This document shows positions 1 through 8,823 of a stretch of 64,000 nt of DNA, one piece after another. Source of the stretch: Pseudopithomyces maydicus. Taxonomy: Eukaryota; Ascomycota; Dothideomycetes; Pleosporales; Didymosphaeriaceae. The first letter of the stretch is position 1, and every line of letters starts with the position of its first letter. The notes under the pieces are model-generated. The model had not been told where the DNA came from. It saw nothing but the letters and a program-made list of their open reading frames with translations, and did not search any database. The stretch spans positions 620,001 to 684,000 of the forward strand of contig JANTUC010000004.1 of assembly GCA_026873275.1 (NCBI GenBank), given 5' to 3'. The translations under genes and the position numbers were made by a program.

Positions 1-1
1 T

Positions 2-1207
2 CCTCACCCTCAAGCTCCGCCGCCGTGCAGGCGCACAAACCCGCAAGCCCCAGGACAAATTACCCTCCCTCTTCTCATGGAAAAATTTCCGCAGCCGACC
101 GCGCCGGAACGACTATTCCACCAGCCTGCAGGATCAAGACGCAGGCAGGAACAGCAGTTATGCGAGTCGCGATATGGGGATGAGCGGGGTCTCGCCACAA
201 CAAATGATCCTGAACGACAAGCCTTGAACCAGAACAGCCGCGACAATGCGAATATCAATAACAGCAACAGCAACGCTGGTGTCGACCGCAACACTTCGGT
301 CCGCAGCGTCATGACCCTCCCTGCGTATGCTCCGGCGGCGAGGGAGGATGAGAGGGTGCTTGGAAGAGAAGGCGAAAGAGCGGGCATTGATACCGTCGTG
401 GAATTTCCAGAGGATCTGGACGAGGAGGAAGCACGGAGAGAAGGCGAGATGGAATCCCTGTACCAGATCCGGCTTGCTCGCAGACAGGAAGCCCGCGACC
501 GCGAAGAGAGACGGCAAGCAAGGAGAGAGGCACGCGCGCGCGGCGATTATGAGGCGCTTGCGGAGATTCGGCGGAGGGCTGAACAAGCAGCGGATGAATC
601 CGTCAGCGCCATGCTTATTGCGACGCACCAGGGTGCCAACCGGGAGCGCCGTGTCTCGTCGGTGCAGTACGGAGATCTGGGCGTCGCGAGACACGATGGC
701 ACGCGGATCAGGGCCAACTCCACGGACAGCGATAACCGACCGCTTCTAGATGGCGCGGCATCAATTGGTAGCGGCGGCCGCGCAAGAGGCATGTCGAGTA
801 CAACATTGAGCATCCACCAAAGGGGTCACTCGGCGTCCTCGGTACGGTCTGTTTCTAGTCGCGCATCTGAAGAATTCGACTTCCCAGAAGCTTCGAACAG
901 CCACAGGAGCAACTCCGACGACTTTGAGGTTGTATCGCTATCGCATACACATTCGAGGAACCTAAGCAGAGTTGCCTCGCCCATACCCGCGCCGAGCATT
1001 GAAATACCGCGCGAGGATGCACCTGCATATGAAGACCCACCGAATTACGAGAGTCCTATCACGACAAGAGCACCGCAACTACCAGGTGCACCGCAATTAC
1101 CCACGTTAGAAAGACTACCAAGTATCCAGATCACACCCGAGCCTACACCGCTTGACGGGCGAGCGTATTCACCAGACTTGCGAAGTCAGTCCCCGGCATC
1201 GAGATAA
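2..1207 (+). CDS. Unknown basic, serine-rich protein, C-terminal part (5' end outside window)
   Basis: The frame is open from the first bases of the window to the TAA at 1205-1207, so the true start and N-terminus probably lie upstream; the first in-window ATG is at 77. The visible part (about 400 residues) is hydrophilic throughout. It has a charged Glu/Arg-rich stretch, coded by roughly 415-585 and probably a coiled coil, then long Ser/Arg-rich segments with many SxxS and RxxS patterns that would suit phosphorylation. The tail is Pro/Thr-rich (for example DPPNYESP and PSIQITPEPTP). No catalytic motif or membrane segment is visible here. I do not recognise a named family; the composition resembles cytoplasmic tails of fungal membrane or signalling proteins, but that is inference. 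It is convergent with the dehydrogenase at 1633-2786. Confidence 0.7.
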   Translation, partial: PHPQAPPPCRRTNPQAPGQITLPLLMEKFPQPTAPERLFHQPAGSRRRQEQQLCESRYGDERGLATTNDPERQALNQNSRDNANINNSNSNAGVDRNTSVRSVMTLPAYAPAAREDERVLGREGERAGIDTVVEFPEDLDEEEARREGEMESLYQIRLARRQEARDREERRQARREARARGDYEALAEIRRRAEQAADESVSAMLIATHQGANRERRVSSVQYGDLGVARHDGTRIRANSTDSDNRPLLDGAASIGSGGRARGMSSTTLSIHQRGHSASSVRSVSSRASEEFDFPEASNSHRSNSDDFEVVSLSHTHSRNLSRVASPIPAPSIEIPREDAPAYEDPPNYESPITTRAPQLPGAPQLPTLERLPSIQITPEPTPLDGRAYSPDLRSQSPASR

Positions 1208-1632
1208 CACATGCCAACAATTTCTGTCATTTGAGACCCTTTTCTTGTATCTACTAGCGATCTTTGTACCGATCTTTGAGCCGCGTCGCATTTCGGTCTG
1301 TTAATGCTTAATTGCGAGAATTTTGTATATGCGACCTACGAAGCTACGCCACCATGTCTGCTTTTTGTCGTCACGTATGGGCAATTGGGGCGTTCTGCAC
1401 ATATTTCTACTCATGTCACTGAGCGCGGGTGGACTAGCATATCTCATATTTCTATTGCACAAGGAACGAATATCCAATGTGCACGCTGGACAGCATAGCA
1501 ACAATGTGATGCATTCAATACTGAAGAAGTATTCGCCAAACCCACTCTCAGCTTGTTGCGTTTATCATGTTGGATATGAATTTCCCAGTCTTAGAAGAAG
1601 CTTAAATATTGTGGCCTATGCAAAAACACTTT
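1208..1632. other. Convergent 3' intergenic region
   Basis: This is the spacer between two genes that converge. It is AT-richer than its flanks and holds only short open frames without codon structure. It presumably carries both 3' untranslated regions; I see no RNA gene or repeat. Confidence 0.5.
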
Positions 1633-2786
1633 CTATACCAGACGATGTAGCAACTCTTCACCCTTGACATACCTCTCCACATTCTCCGCTGTCTCTTCGT
1701 ACCATGTCTGTAGTGTGCCTTCTTCTACGTATCCCATGTGCGGCGTAAGAAGAACCCTGCTCTTGCCTCTTTCGTCCCAATTCTCTGACCTCCACGCGCT
1801 ATCTGCGGGTAAAGGTTCGATATCGAATACATCCAGTGCGGCACCACGTATGCGACCACTACGGAGCGCACTCAGCAATGCTGCTTCGTCGATTAGGGGG
1901 CCCCTTGAAGTGTTGACCAGAAGTGCAGAAGGCTTCATCCGGACCAATTCTTGAGCGCCCACGATGCCTCGCGACCGCGCGCTCAGCACGTAGTGTAAGC
2001 TGATCACGTCTGAACTTGTAAATAGTTCTTCTTTGTCAACGACTTGGAATGTATGTTCATTCTCCCCCACAATACCTCCACCCATTGCTGGCAATCCTAC
2101 CTCTTCGGCCAATTCATCTGCCTTCGCCTGCGTCAGGTTCGTGCTCCAGCAAACGACTTTCATCCCCCAAGCTAGCAGCCCTACTCTGGCCACAAGGGCT
2201 CCTATTCTCCCGAAACCCACAAGGCCCAGTGTCTTTCCTTGCAATCCGATAGCTAGCTCCGTTTGCCATCCAGCAGCTACGCCCTTGCCCTTGATCACTG
2301 CGTCATCTGCGGCGATGTTCCGCGCCAAGGCTAGTATCATCGCCCATGCATGCTGTGTTGTCGGATGCCCCCTCCCTTTTTAATATCAATCCTCGCCCGA
2401 GCAGAGGGACCGCTACCCTTTCCATCCGTTCTTCCTTTCCCAGGCGCAGCTACAAGTTGTATACCCAGCTCCTTCATTGTTGCCTTGTCAAATGTCTCAA
2501 ATTGCGTACCTGTGGCGAATATAGCTTTGAGATTTGGTAGTTGGCGGAGCAATTCGCCGGGGAACGGGGTGCGCTCGCGCATGGCGGAAAGGATGGAGAA
2601 AGGCTGAAGGCGGTCGACAAGTTGTTTGCGAGAGGAATCTGTGGTCTCAGGATGGGTGTACGAGGGAAGAGTGTCGTGGAAAGTGGTGACTTCGAGCTGG
2701 GACGAATCGATACTGGCGAAGTGCTGCGCTGCAATGTTGTGGTAGTCATCTAGAATGGCGAGCTTCACGGGCGGTTGAGAGGCCAT
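1633..2786 (-). CDS. D-isomer-specific 2-hydroxyacid dehydrogenase (apparent frameshift)
   Basis: NAD-dependent reduction/oxidation of 2-hydroxyacids; family of D-3-phosphoglycerate and glyoxylate/hydroxypyruvate dehydrogenases. The start is taken at the ATG at 2786 (MASQPPVKLAILDDYHN), because an alternative upstream start adds only an unconserved leader. The N-terminal half lies in one frame (2337-2786), the NAD-binding half in another (1633-2340). The Rossmann motif LGLVGFGRIGA, the active-site Arg in LVNTSRGPL, the Glu in FDIEPLP and the His in LLTPHMGY are all present. Conserved sequence runs up to DIKKGG in the first frame and resumes at HPTTQHAWAM in the second, exactly across a run of five G on the coding strand (C5 at 2368-2372). 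One extra G would restore a continuous protein of about 384 residues, normal for the family. An intron cannot explain the break because nothing is missing. A sequencing indel is more likely than a pseudogene. Confidence 0.85.
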
Positions 2787-3558
2787 TGTGCGACTCGGGT
2801 GTAGATTCAGTGGCTTGGTCAGGAACTTTCGCGACAGCGGTAAGAGTCGTGGAGGCATGCTTGGAGTGACACTATTTACGGAAAAGACATTACGCGCCTT
2901 ACTATTTGAACATCCCGCGGCCGCATTGCGAATGCGGGGTGTCGCGATCCGACTACTATTTGTAAGCAGTTTGAGGGTCTTTAGGTTTTATGCGGCCCGC
3001 AAGATGTTCTAATCACAAAGCAGTCCCTTCCTACTACGTACGTCATTGCATAACATCGGCAAGTATAGTTCGGAAGGTGGTTAGAGGTTGCGGAGAAGCG
3101 ATGTCGCTCAGAAACGCTAGCTTCGCCTATGGATCTTAAGGCTCACCTCAACCATTCCTAGGAACGAGAAGAAAACATTCCATGACGTACTCAGCTTGGC
3201 CGTGGTCATAAATTTGTTATGTACAAAAATCTTCACGTAATACCCAGGAACGCTTGATCATACACCGCGAACGCGATTCGAGCCTAAAAGATTGGCCCTG
3301 GCGGGATAATTTTGGTGGATCTATATGGGATGGATAACACAGTAGAAAGTGCGTAGGGGAATCCAAATGGGGTTGCCTTCCCCTTGGAGGAAATACCGAT
3401 GTAGAGTTCTGGGCTCTACGCAAGGGGACGAGAAAACCCATTCCAAGGGCGATTTGACAACATGGACAAATAACGAAACTTTCTATACCCAGTACAGCTT
3501 CCCTTGTTCTTCAGACTGCACGTTTCATCGCAATAAATGTGCAGTGTTGACGGTCATA
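2787..3558. promoter_or_regulatory. Divergent intergenic region
   Basis: This 770-bp region separates the starts of the dehydrogenase (minus strand) and the secreted protein at 3559 (plus strand), so it should hold both promoters. An open frame continues upstream of each start, but without recognisable protein features. I could not identify a specific factor-binding site. Confidence 0.4.
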
Positions 3559-4548
3559 ATGCCATTGTTCCCACACATACTCACGACAATCTTAGCGATA
3601 GCACGTTTCCGGGGGATAACCGCAAGGTACAATGGATTCCGACATGAGGCAGCAGATGCATCGAAGCAATATGAGAAAAGGGTTGACAAACTCGATCCGA
3701 TAGTCATCAATCATACTGTTACCGAACAATGTACATCGACAACGCGACCGATATACAGCCTATTCTACCCCTCTTTAGACGCAACGGCTATCGAAATCAC
3801 AGCTCAAAGCCAAATAGTTACATCTTATCTCCCGGAGATGACCTGGTGTGTAGGTCCGCCATTAGCCTTGCAGCCGGTATCGACGAGAGCACCATACCTC
3901 AACTACTCGACCGAATATGAAGTCCTCACCATTGGTACGGGGCGCTGTGAAACGGTGTATGTACCGACTGTGACCACTGTGTGCGCCACAACACTCACTG
4001 GAATCGCATCCAAAATCACAGTGTCGGAATGTGATCAGCAAATCACCTTCTCGAGCGAATGTGGTTTCACTCTGGAGACGCCGAGCCCTACAATATCCAG
4101 CTTATCGCTAGTCACGCCTGCACCAACTGTGAAGAGGATGACGACATACTGGCTTGCACCGTGGCAGTCACTCACCGCTGGCAATACGCCATCTGATGTC
4201 GATATCAAGATATGTACGGTCCAAGAAGACGAAAGCTTAGAATGTATTCGATACCAGGAAGTGTGGGAAGTATTTGTAGTCACGAAAACTTTTACGACCC
4301 ATAGGGATGTTCAGTTGACCGCCACTGTTACAGGCCCTGGAACACTCATCGTGGAAACACTGAATGCAGTCATTACGGACACAGTCGAGACAATTGATCT
4401 TTCCACGACACTTCTATTGGAAACCGAAATTGAAACTGAGAGCACAAGCAAAGCAAAAAAGTTGGTGACTAGATCTGGTGGGCCAAGCGAAGCAGCCACA
4501 TCTACACTTTATATCACGAAGCATATAAAATACAAGACTATGCCGTGA
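3559..4548 (+). CDS. Secreted, threonine-rich protein of unknown function
   Basis: The 329-residue protein starts at the ATG at 3559, which gives a hydrophobic N-terminus (MPLFPHILTTILAIA) suited to a signal peptide; the same frame is open upstream to 3349 but that part looks like untranslated leader. The body is rich in Thr, Val, Ser and Ile in beta-strand-like alternation, with several Cys residues (in EQCTSTT, TWCVGP, GRCETV, TVCATT, SECDQ, SECGF) and N-glycosylation sites. The central part with TTYWLAPWQSLTAGN and a following CTV..LECIRYQEVWEV block looks like a conserved core. I know no function; a cell-surface or secreted protein is inferred. It lies head-to-tail with another secreted-type Ser/Thr-rich protein at 4950, and both may belong to the cell envelope. 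Confidence 0.65.
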   Translation: MPLFPHILTTILAIARFRGITARYNGFRHEAADASKQYEKRVDKLDPIVINHTVTEQCTSTTRPIYSLFYPSLDATAIEITAQSQIVTSYLPEMTWCVGPPLALQPVSTRAPYLNYSTEYEVLTIGTGRCETVYVPTVTTVCATTLTGIASKITVSECDQQITFSSECGFTLETPSPTISSLSLVTPAPTVKRMTTYWLAPWQSLTAGNTPSDVDIKICTVQEDESLECIRYQEVWEVFVVTKTFTTHRDVQLTATVTGPGTLIVETLNAVITDTVETIDLSTTLLLETEIETESTSKAKKLVTRSGGPSEAATSTLYITKHIKYKTMP

Positions 4549-4949
4549 GAGCTCTCTTCATGTTCTTTTTTCTTTTCTGACTGATATAGGCCTGAACCAA
4601 CGACTACTATCAGGATCACATCGATAGCTCACGCACTTGGAACAATAACTCGAACGCGACCCAGATCTCGGCCCCAACCAACTCTACTAGAAATGGCAGA
4701 CTTCTGAAAATCCTAATAATGACCACTTAATGGTGAAGGTTCTGTCATTTCCCCCTTCAATAGCATATATAGACAGCTCAGACTGTACTCTTCACAAATC
4801 ATTGAATTAGCCAATCACATTTCTGGGGACGCAGTCTTCTTTTGAATCACTCTTTCTACCTCCAAGCTTTAAATTCTATGGCTCTTCTTATTCCACTTTA
4901 ATATTTTCTGAAAAGAACGTGCCGCTCTTACTCCAATTCTTTACTCGAT
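4549..4949 (+). promoter_or_regulatory. Intergenic region with TATA-like element
   Basis: This spacer between two plus-strand genes contains a TATATA-like element at about 4764-4770, some 180 bp upstream of the next ATG, followed by a pyrimidine-rich leader. That layout is typical of fungal promoters. No other feature is seen. Confidence 0.4.
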
Positions 4950-6913
4950 ATGAGATACCATAGTCCTCTCATTTACTTGATTTTCCAAAGCCTATCCACA
5001 TTCGCCGACTCCATTTCTCCATCCATGACATCCCCAGGCAAACTCCCGGTTATCACCAAAACCATTGTAGACATCACGACACATGCTAGCATCTTCAGCC
5101 ATTTGCCTATCGTTTCGAACGAAATCATCGACCCCGGTTCGTCCATGTTGCTGACTGGAAGCGGTGCCCAAGCATCACCCATTGGGAGTATTGACTCGCC
5201 TTTTGTAAATACCGTCGTCAAGCGTGCTCACCACAATTCCGAAGAATTACCTAAAGATCCTCCATACTACACTATGACGCTTTGGGTCAACGGATACGAC
5301 GTCACGATTCCGATTTTGAAAGACAATGCAACTGATTTTTGCAAATCGATTGCTGACGACGCACCAAGTGGAACGTCGACCCTGATGAGTACACAGACTG
5401 CGGCTGGGACGAGTGTTCCACATTCGGATGAGCCAAAGGAAAGCAGGCCCATACCAACGTCTGAGTTTTCCAGCGACATCTCGACAAACGATTCATCATC
5501 TGAAACCATGTCTGCGACTTTGTCGCATCCAGAGAATCCGACAAGCACTACACGTACTGACTCTGAAAAAGAAAGCTCAGGTGAAACAACAACCCTGTCG
5601 ACACAAAGTTCCTCAGAAGATTCATCGAACTCTGATGCATCGTCAAAAGACCCCAGTTCGACTTCCGATAATTCCCACTCTAGTGCAACCAAAGATTCCC
5701 CCTCAACGGATTCTTCGCATGAGATGCCTGCGTCCCATAGAAAAACCACGGCTGAGGATTCCTCAAAAGCAACTAGGTCAAGCGCATCATCGACGCCCTC
5801 GCCCAAGTCCAGTGTTCCAATTACGACAACCTCATCCCCCCGTCTAGCAAAGTAAATGAAGAGACGAGTGTTATGAGCGCATCATCAGAGGCATCACCCA
5901 GTTCAGAAGAAGATCCGGCAATGGCGTTCAACGAAGCGACCTTTAGCATGACTCGAGAGATTATGAACCAACAAGCTCATGCACACGCAGATGCAGCCTC
6001 TGAAGGAATGAATAGTGAAAGAGATGTAGAAAAACCCGCTGATGCTGCAGATATCAAAAGACTGGGTGAAACAAATGATGTAGCGATGAGTAAAGTACAA
6101 CCCGTCTCACGTACCAAACCGTCCGCACGAGCTGAAGCCTCCGTCCTTGATCCCGAACAAATTTCCCAAGCTGCTCATAACCTCCAACCTTTCGCTTGGT
6201 TGCGGGCACCCTTTGTTTGGAGAAGAAACTTCAATATAAGTCTCCATGATTCATCTACCTCGGAAAAAGTGCAAGGATGGAACAAGGCTGACGGCAATGG
6301 GAAACGCGGGGCTTCAGATATACCAGTTTATGACCACGCTGCAGAAGGAGAGGAAAAAGTGCCCATCTTCGATCGTGAGGCGACTTCGCCCACCAAGCCT
6401 GATAAGATCGAAAAAGTTCAGGAAGTAAATGACGTACCACCAACGTTTGGCTTTGATCCACACCCTCATCCACTCCCGACTTCGCTAGCAGACAAAGATA
6501 AAACGAAGGCAGATACAGATACGGATACAGATACAGATACTAAGGAGAGCTCCCCGCCGCCGTCCGCATCATTTCACAGCAGCTTCAAGACCCATACTTC
6601 GGTCACCCCTACCACCCCTACGTCCGCTTCCACCACCCCGCATTTTGGCATTGTCGATCCTGTTCCAACTCAAAAACAAAACGCTACAACGGCACCAAGT
6701 AATGAGACGTATAGCAGCAGCGAAGAGAATTGGGCACGGAGGGAATGGCCGGGAAATCCTTTTGTATCGCCGTTGTTTTGGGGTGTTGGAGCCTTCTATA
6801 TAGGCCTGGCGTACTGGGAGGGGTGGCAGCAGGCGAGAGGCGATTTCGTCCATCCTGACTTTGTGGACGCGGGGGTACGGTGGGTAGGTCAGAAGATGGT
6901 ACGATATCTTTAG
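4950..6913 (+). CDS. Ser/Thr-rich secreted or surface protein with hydrophobic C-terminus (frame break at 5836-5852)
   Basis: The first frame (4950-5855) starts with a signal-peptide-like segment (MRYHSPLIYLIFQSLSTFADS). It continues into a short conserved-looking part with NGYDVTIPIL and then a long Ser/Thr/Glu-rich stalk. The second frame (to 6913) continues the Ser-rich and acidic composition, carries a short Asp-Thr repeat (coded at 6508-6540), and ends with a hydrophobic segment around FVSPLFWGVGAFYIGLAYWEG that could span a membrane. Two readings join the halves. (a) One base is missing in the C6 run at 5836-5841, after which the frame reads straight through with matching composition. 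(b) A 50-nt intron 5852-5901 (GTAAAT..CAG) is also in frame, but lacks a good branch site. I favour (a) because the same error recurs elsewhere in the window. The function is unknown. Confidence 0.6.
6508..6540 (+). repeat. GATACA/GATACG hexamer tandem repeat inside CDS
   Basis: About five and a half copies of a six-base unit (GATACA with GATACG variant) sit inside the coding frame and encode alternating Asp and Thr. This is a length-variable candidate within the stalk-like region. Confidence 0.8.
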
Positions 6914-7222
6914 TGGTGCGTGCCATCACATTGCTGGCAGATGGTGTTACGGAGGCAAGGAGTAGAGCAAGGGACTGATGGCTTGTTCTGCTGTTGATGG
7001 TTTAGTGTCATTCTCATGTTTCAAAAGCAACGGCATTCGGTAATATTTGAGGGAAGTCGTTCATGTTCTACATTCAGTTGGGTGTGGGCCTAAGGCACCT
7101 TCTATATGCAATGCGATGCGATAATGCGCGCTAATGTTATATCTATACAAACCTGGGTATCTTTAATACTGAAAATGCTACAGGGTAACCTCTCTCGTGT
7201 GGTGCTCTGACTATGGCCCCGA
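6914..7222. other. Convergent 3' intergenic region
   Basis: This 309-bp spacer lies between converging genes. Nothing beyond presumed 3' untranslated sequence is seen. Confidence 0.4.
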
Positions 7223-8524
7223 CTACGTCAGGAGGATGTGCGCTCCTTCGTGGCTAATGATGACCTCTTCAGTATCGAAAGCGTACTTTCGCCTGACCAA
7301 CTCAAAAACGATTAGCCCGGCACTTGTACTCGGCATCTGCTTTATGGTGCTCATCCAAAAATCCCGGTACAGATATTTTCTCCATCCGCCCTGTCTCTTT
7401 GCCAAGGTCTTGCACTGTCGGAAGGTCTCTTCATAAGCATGATAGTAGCGGCGCATGATACCGGAGGGCCTATTCTCCTGGTGCGCTTGGAAGTCGAGTG
7501 CTTCGAGGCGGCGGTAATGGACGTCTTGGAGCTCGGTGAGCGGGTGTTGAATGGTCTGGGAGGCTAGAGAGGCAGAAATGCCAGCAAGCAAGAGGAAGCT
7601 AGGCTCAAGAGCATAATGAGGCTTGATGACTGGACGACCGTCGTTCTCGTCAATGTAGAGTGCTTTCGATTCGAGAAGGGTGTCGCGAGTACGACTGCCA
7701 TAGTAACGTCGGACGAACTCGTAGTAGCCCTGGTTTTTCACCGTCTCGAAAGCGCCGAAGAAGAAGGCTGCGCCCACCGAGTCCTTGAGCATGCTGAGCC
7801 CGAAGCCAGCGAAGATGCCTTGTGGGCCAATGGACTTGAGCTTGTGCCAGGAGTAATGCCACATAGTCTTGTGTTTCCCTTCGAGTATGTCGGACGTGCG
7901 AAAGCGGACCTGGAGGGCGTCAAAGGGTGCAGCGAACAGCGACTGGATGCCTCCGGCGATCAGACCGGCGGTGAAGGTGGTCTGGAAGGACGGCGGCGGA
8001 TATGTACGTTTTGTCTGGTGGGAAGATGGCACATGGAGACTGGACAGGCTGTGGAGGTATGTTGTGTACAGAATGGCACCGATGCTGCGATGGTCAGTGT
8101 CTCGCGCGCGGTGTCCGTGCAGGCTGGCCTACAAGGTGTTCGCAATTAGAGGAGGCATAACCTGGTTCGGTATGAAGGTCCATCCCTCAGTCTTCACGGC
8201 GTGCCACAGAACGGCCGGAGTCGTCATGCGCCATGACCACTTGGCCGTGTCGTGAAAGTGCGGGTTGATGGCTCGCGCATAGCCCATGTAATCGATCCGA
8301 CCACGGAAAAAGGCCTTGACGGGAGCGCGAAAGTAAAAGGCTACCATGCGTGCAGCGACTGCTCTCATACCAGCGGCCTGCGCACCCGTGGCCGGCGCCT
8401 TGTTGGGGCCCTGGCCATCGTTGCTGTTGCTGTTGCTGTTGTTGCTGCTGCTGCTGCTCCTCTCAGTGCGGGGGCTGGTACTGCTCCGGCGTGGGGACTG
8501 GAGCTTGGGGTCATGGCATAGCAT
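7223..8524 (-). CDS. Mitochondrial carrier family protein (divergent member)
   Basis: This looks like a solute carrier of the inner mitochondrial membrane (SLC25 fold). There are two exons, 8133-8524 and 7223-8084, joined across a 48-nt intron (8085-8132, GTAGGC..CAG with CTGAC branch). The join gives VMPPLIANTF-IGAILYTTYL, which reads as one helix. Carrier-like signatures are degenerate: PFDALQVRFR after the third helix and HPLTELQ after the fifth, where a standard PxDxxK/R is expected. The TAGLIAGGIQS and SFLLLAGISASLASQ helices fit carrier odd-numbered helices. The N-terminus has a low-complexity Ser/Asn run coded by a CTG/TTG microsatellite (about 8410-8460). The start at 8524 is the best in-frame ATG but is uncertain; a later Met (MRAVAARM) is possible. 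The substrate cannot be predicted. The gene shares a 300-bp divergent promoter with SPT16. Confidence 0.8.
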
Positions 8525-8823
8525 AGAAGGTGAGAGAGCGCTGCAGACGCATGGGCGAGCAGGCGCAGCTGTAAGTACGAGGTGAAGGTCGGCTGCACGT
8601 GGGCGCGTCACCAGGCGGTGAGTTCGGGATGACCTGAGGTAGTGCATGGGTGTCTGCACGAAAACTACTTAGTGAGTGAAGAGCGCGTCCACGTGACTGC
8701 CAAGCTCCATCAACGCGGAACGCGTCCTGGCGAGGCGTCATTAGAACTAGGACCTTCGCGACTTTCTCATCGCCGCCTCTCTTCCTCACCCTCGCAGTCA
8801 CCCCCCAAGGCACCGCGACCACC
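8525..8823. promoter_or_regulatory. Bidirectional promoter, carrier / SPT16
   Basis: Two divergent starts lie 299 bp apart. The region contains a CACGTG E-box palindrome at about 8689-8694 (in GCGTCCACGTGACTG), the core type bound by bHLH factors of the Pho4/NUC-1 or Cbf1 class. Whether it is functional is unknown. Confidence 0.45.

Noticed and set aside
2337..2786. Two separate short genes instead of one 2-hydroxyacid dehydrogenase
   Set aside because: The N- and C-halves are adjacent in family order and meet at the precise homologous residue, so one interrupted gene is more economical.
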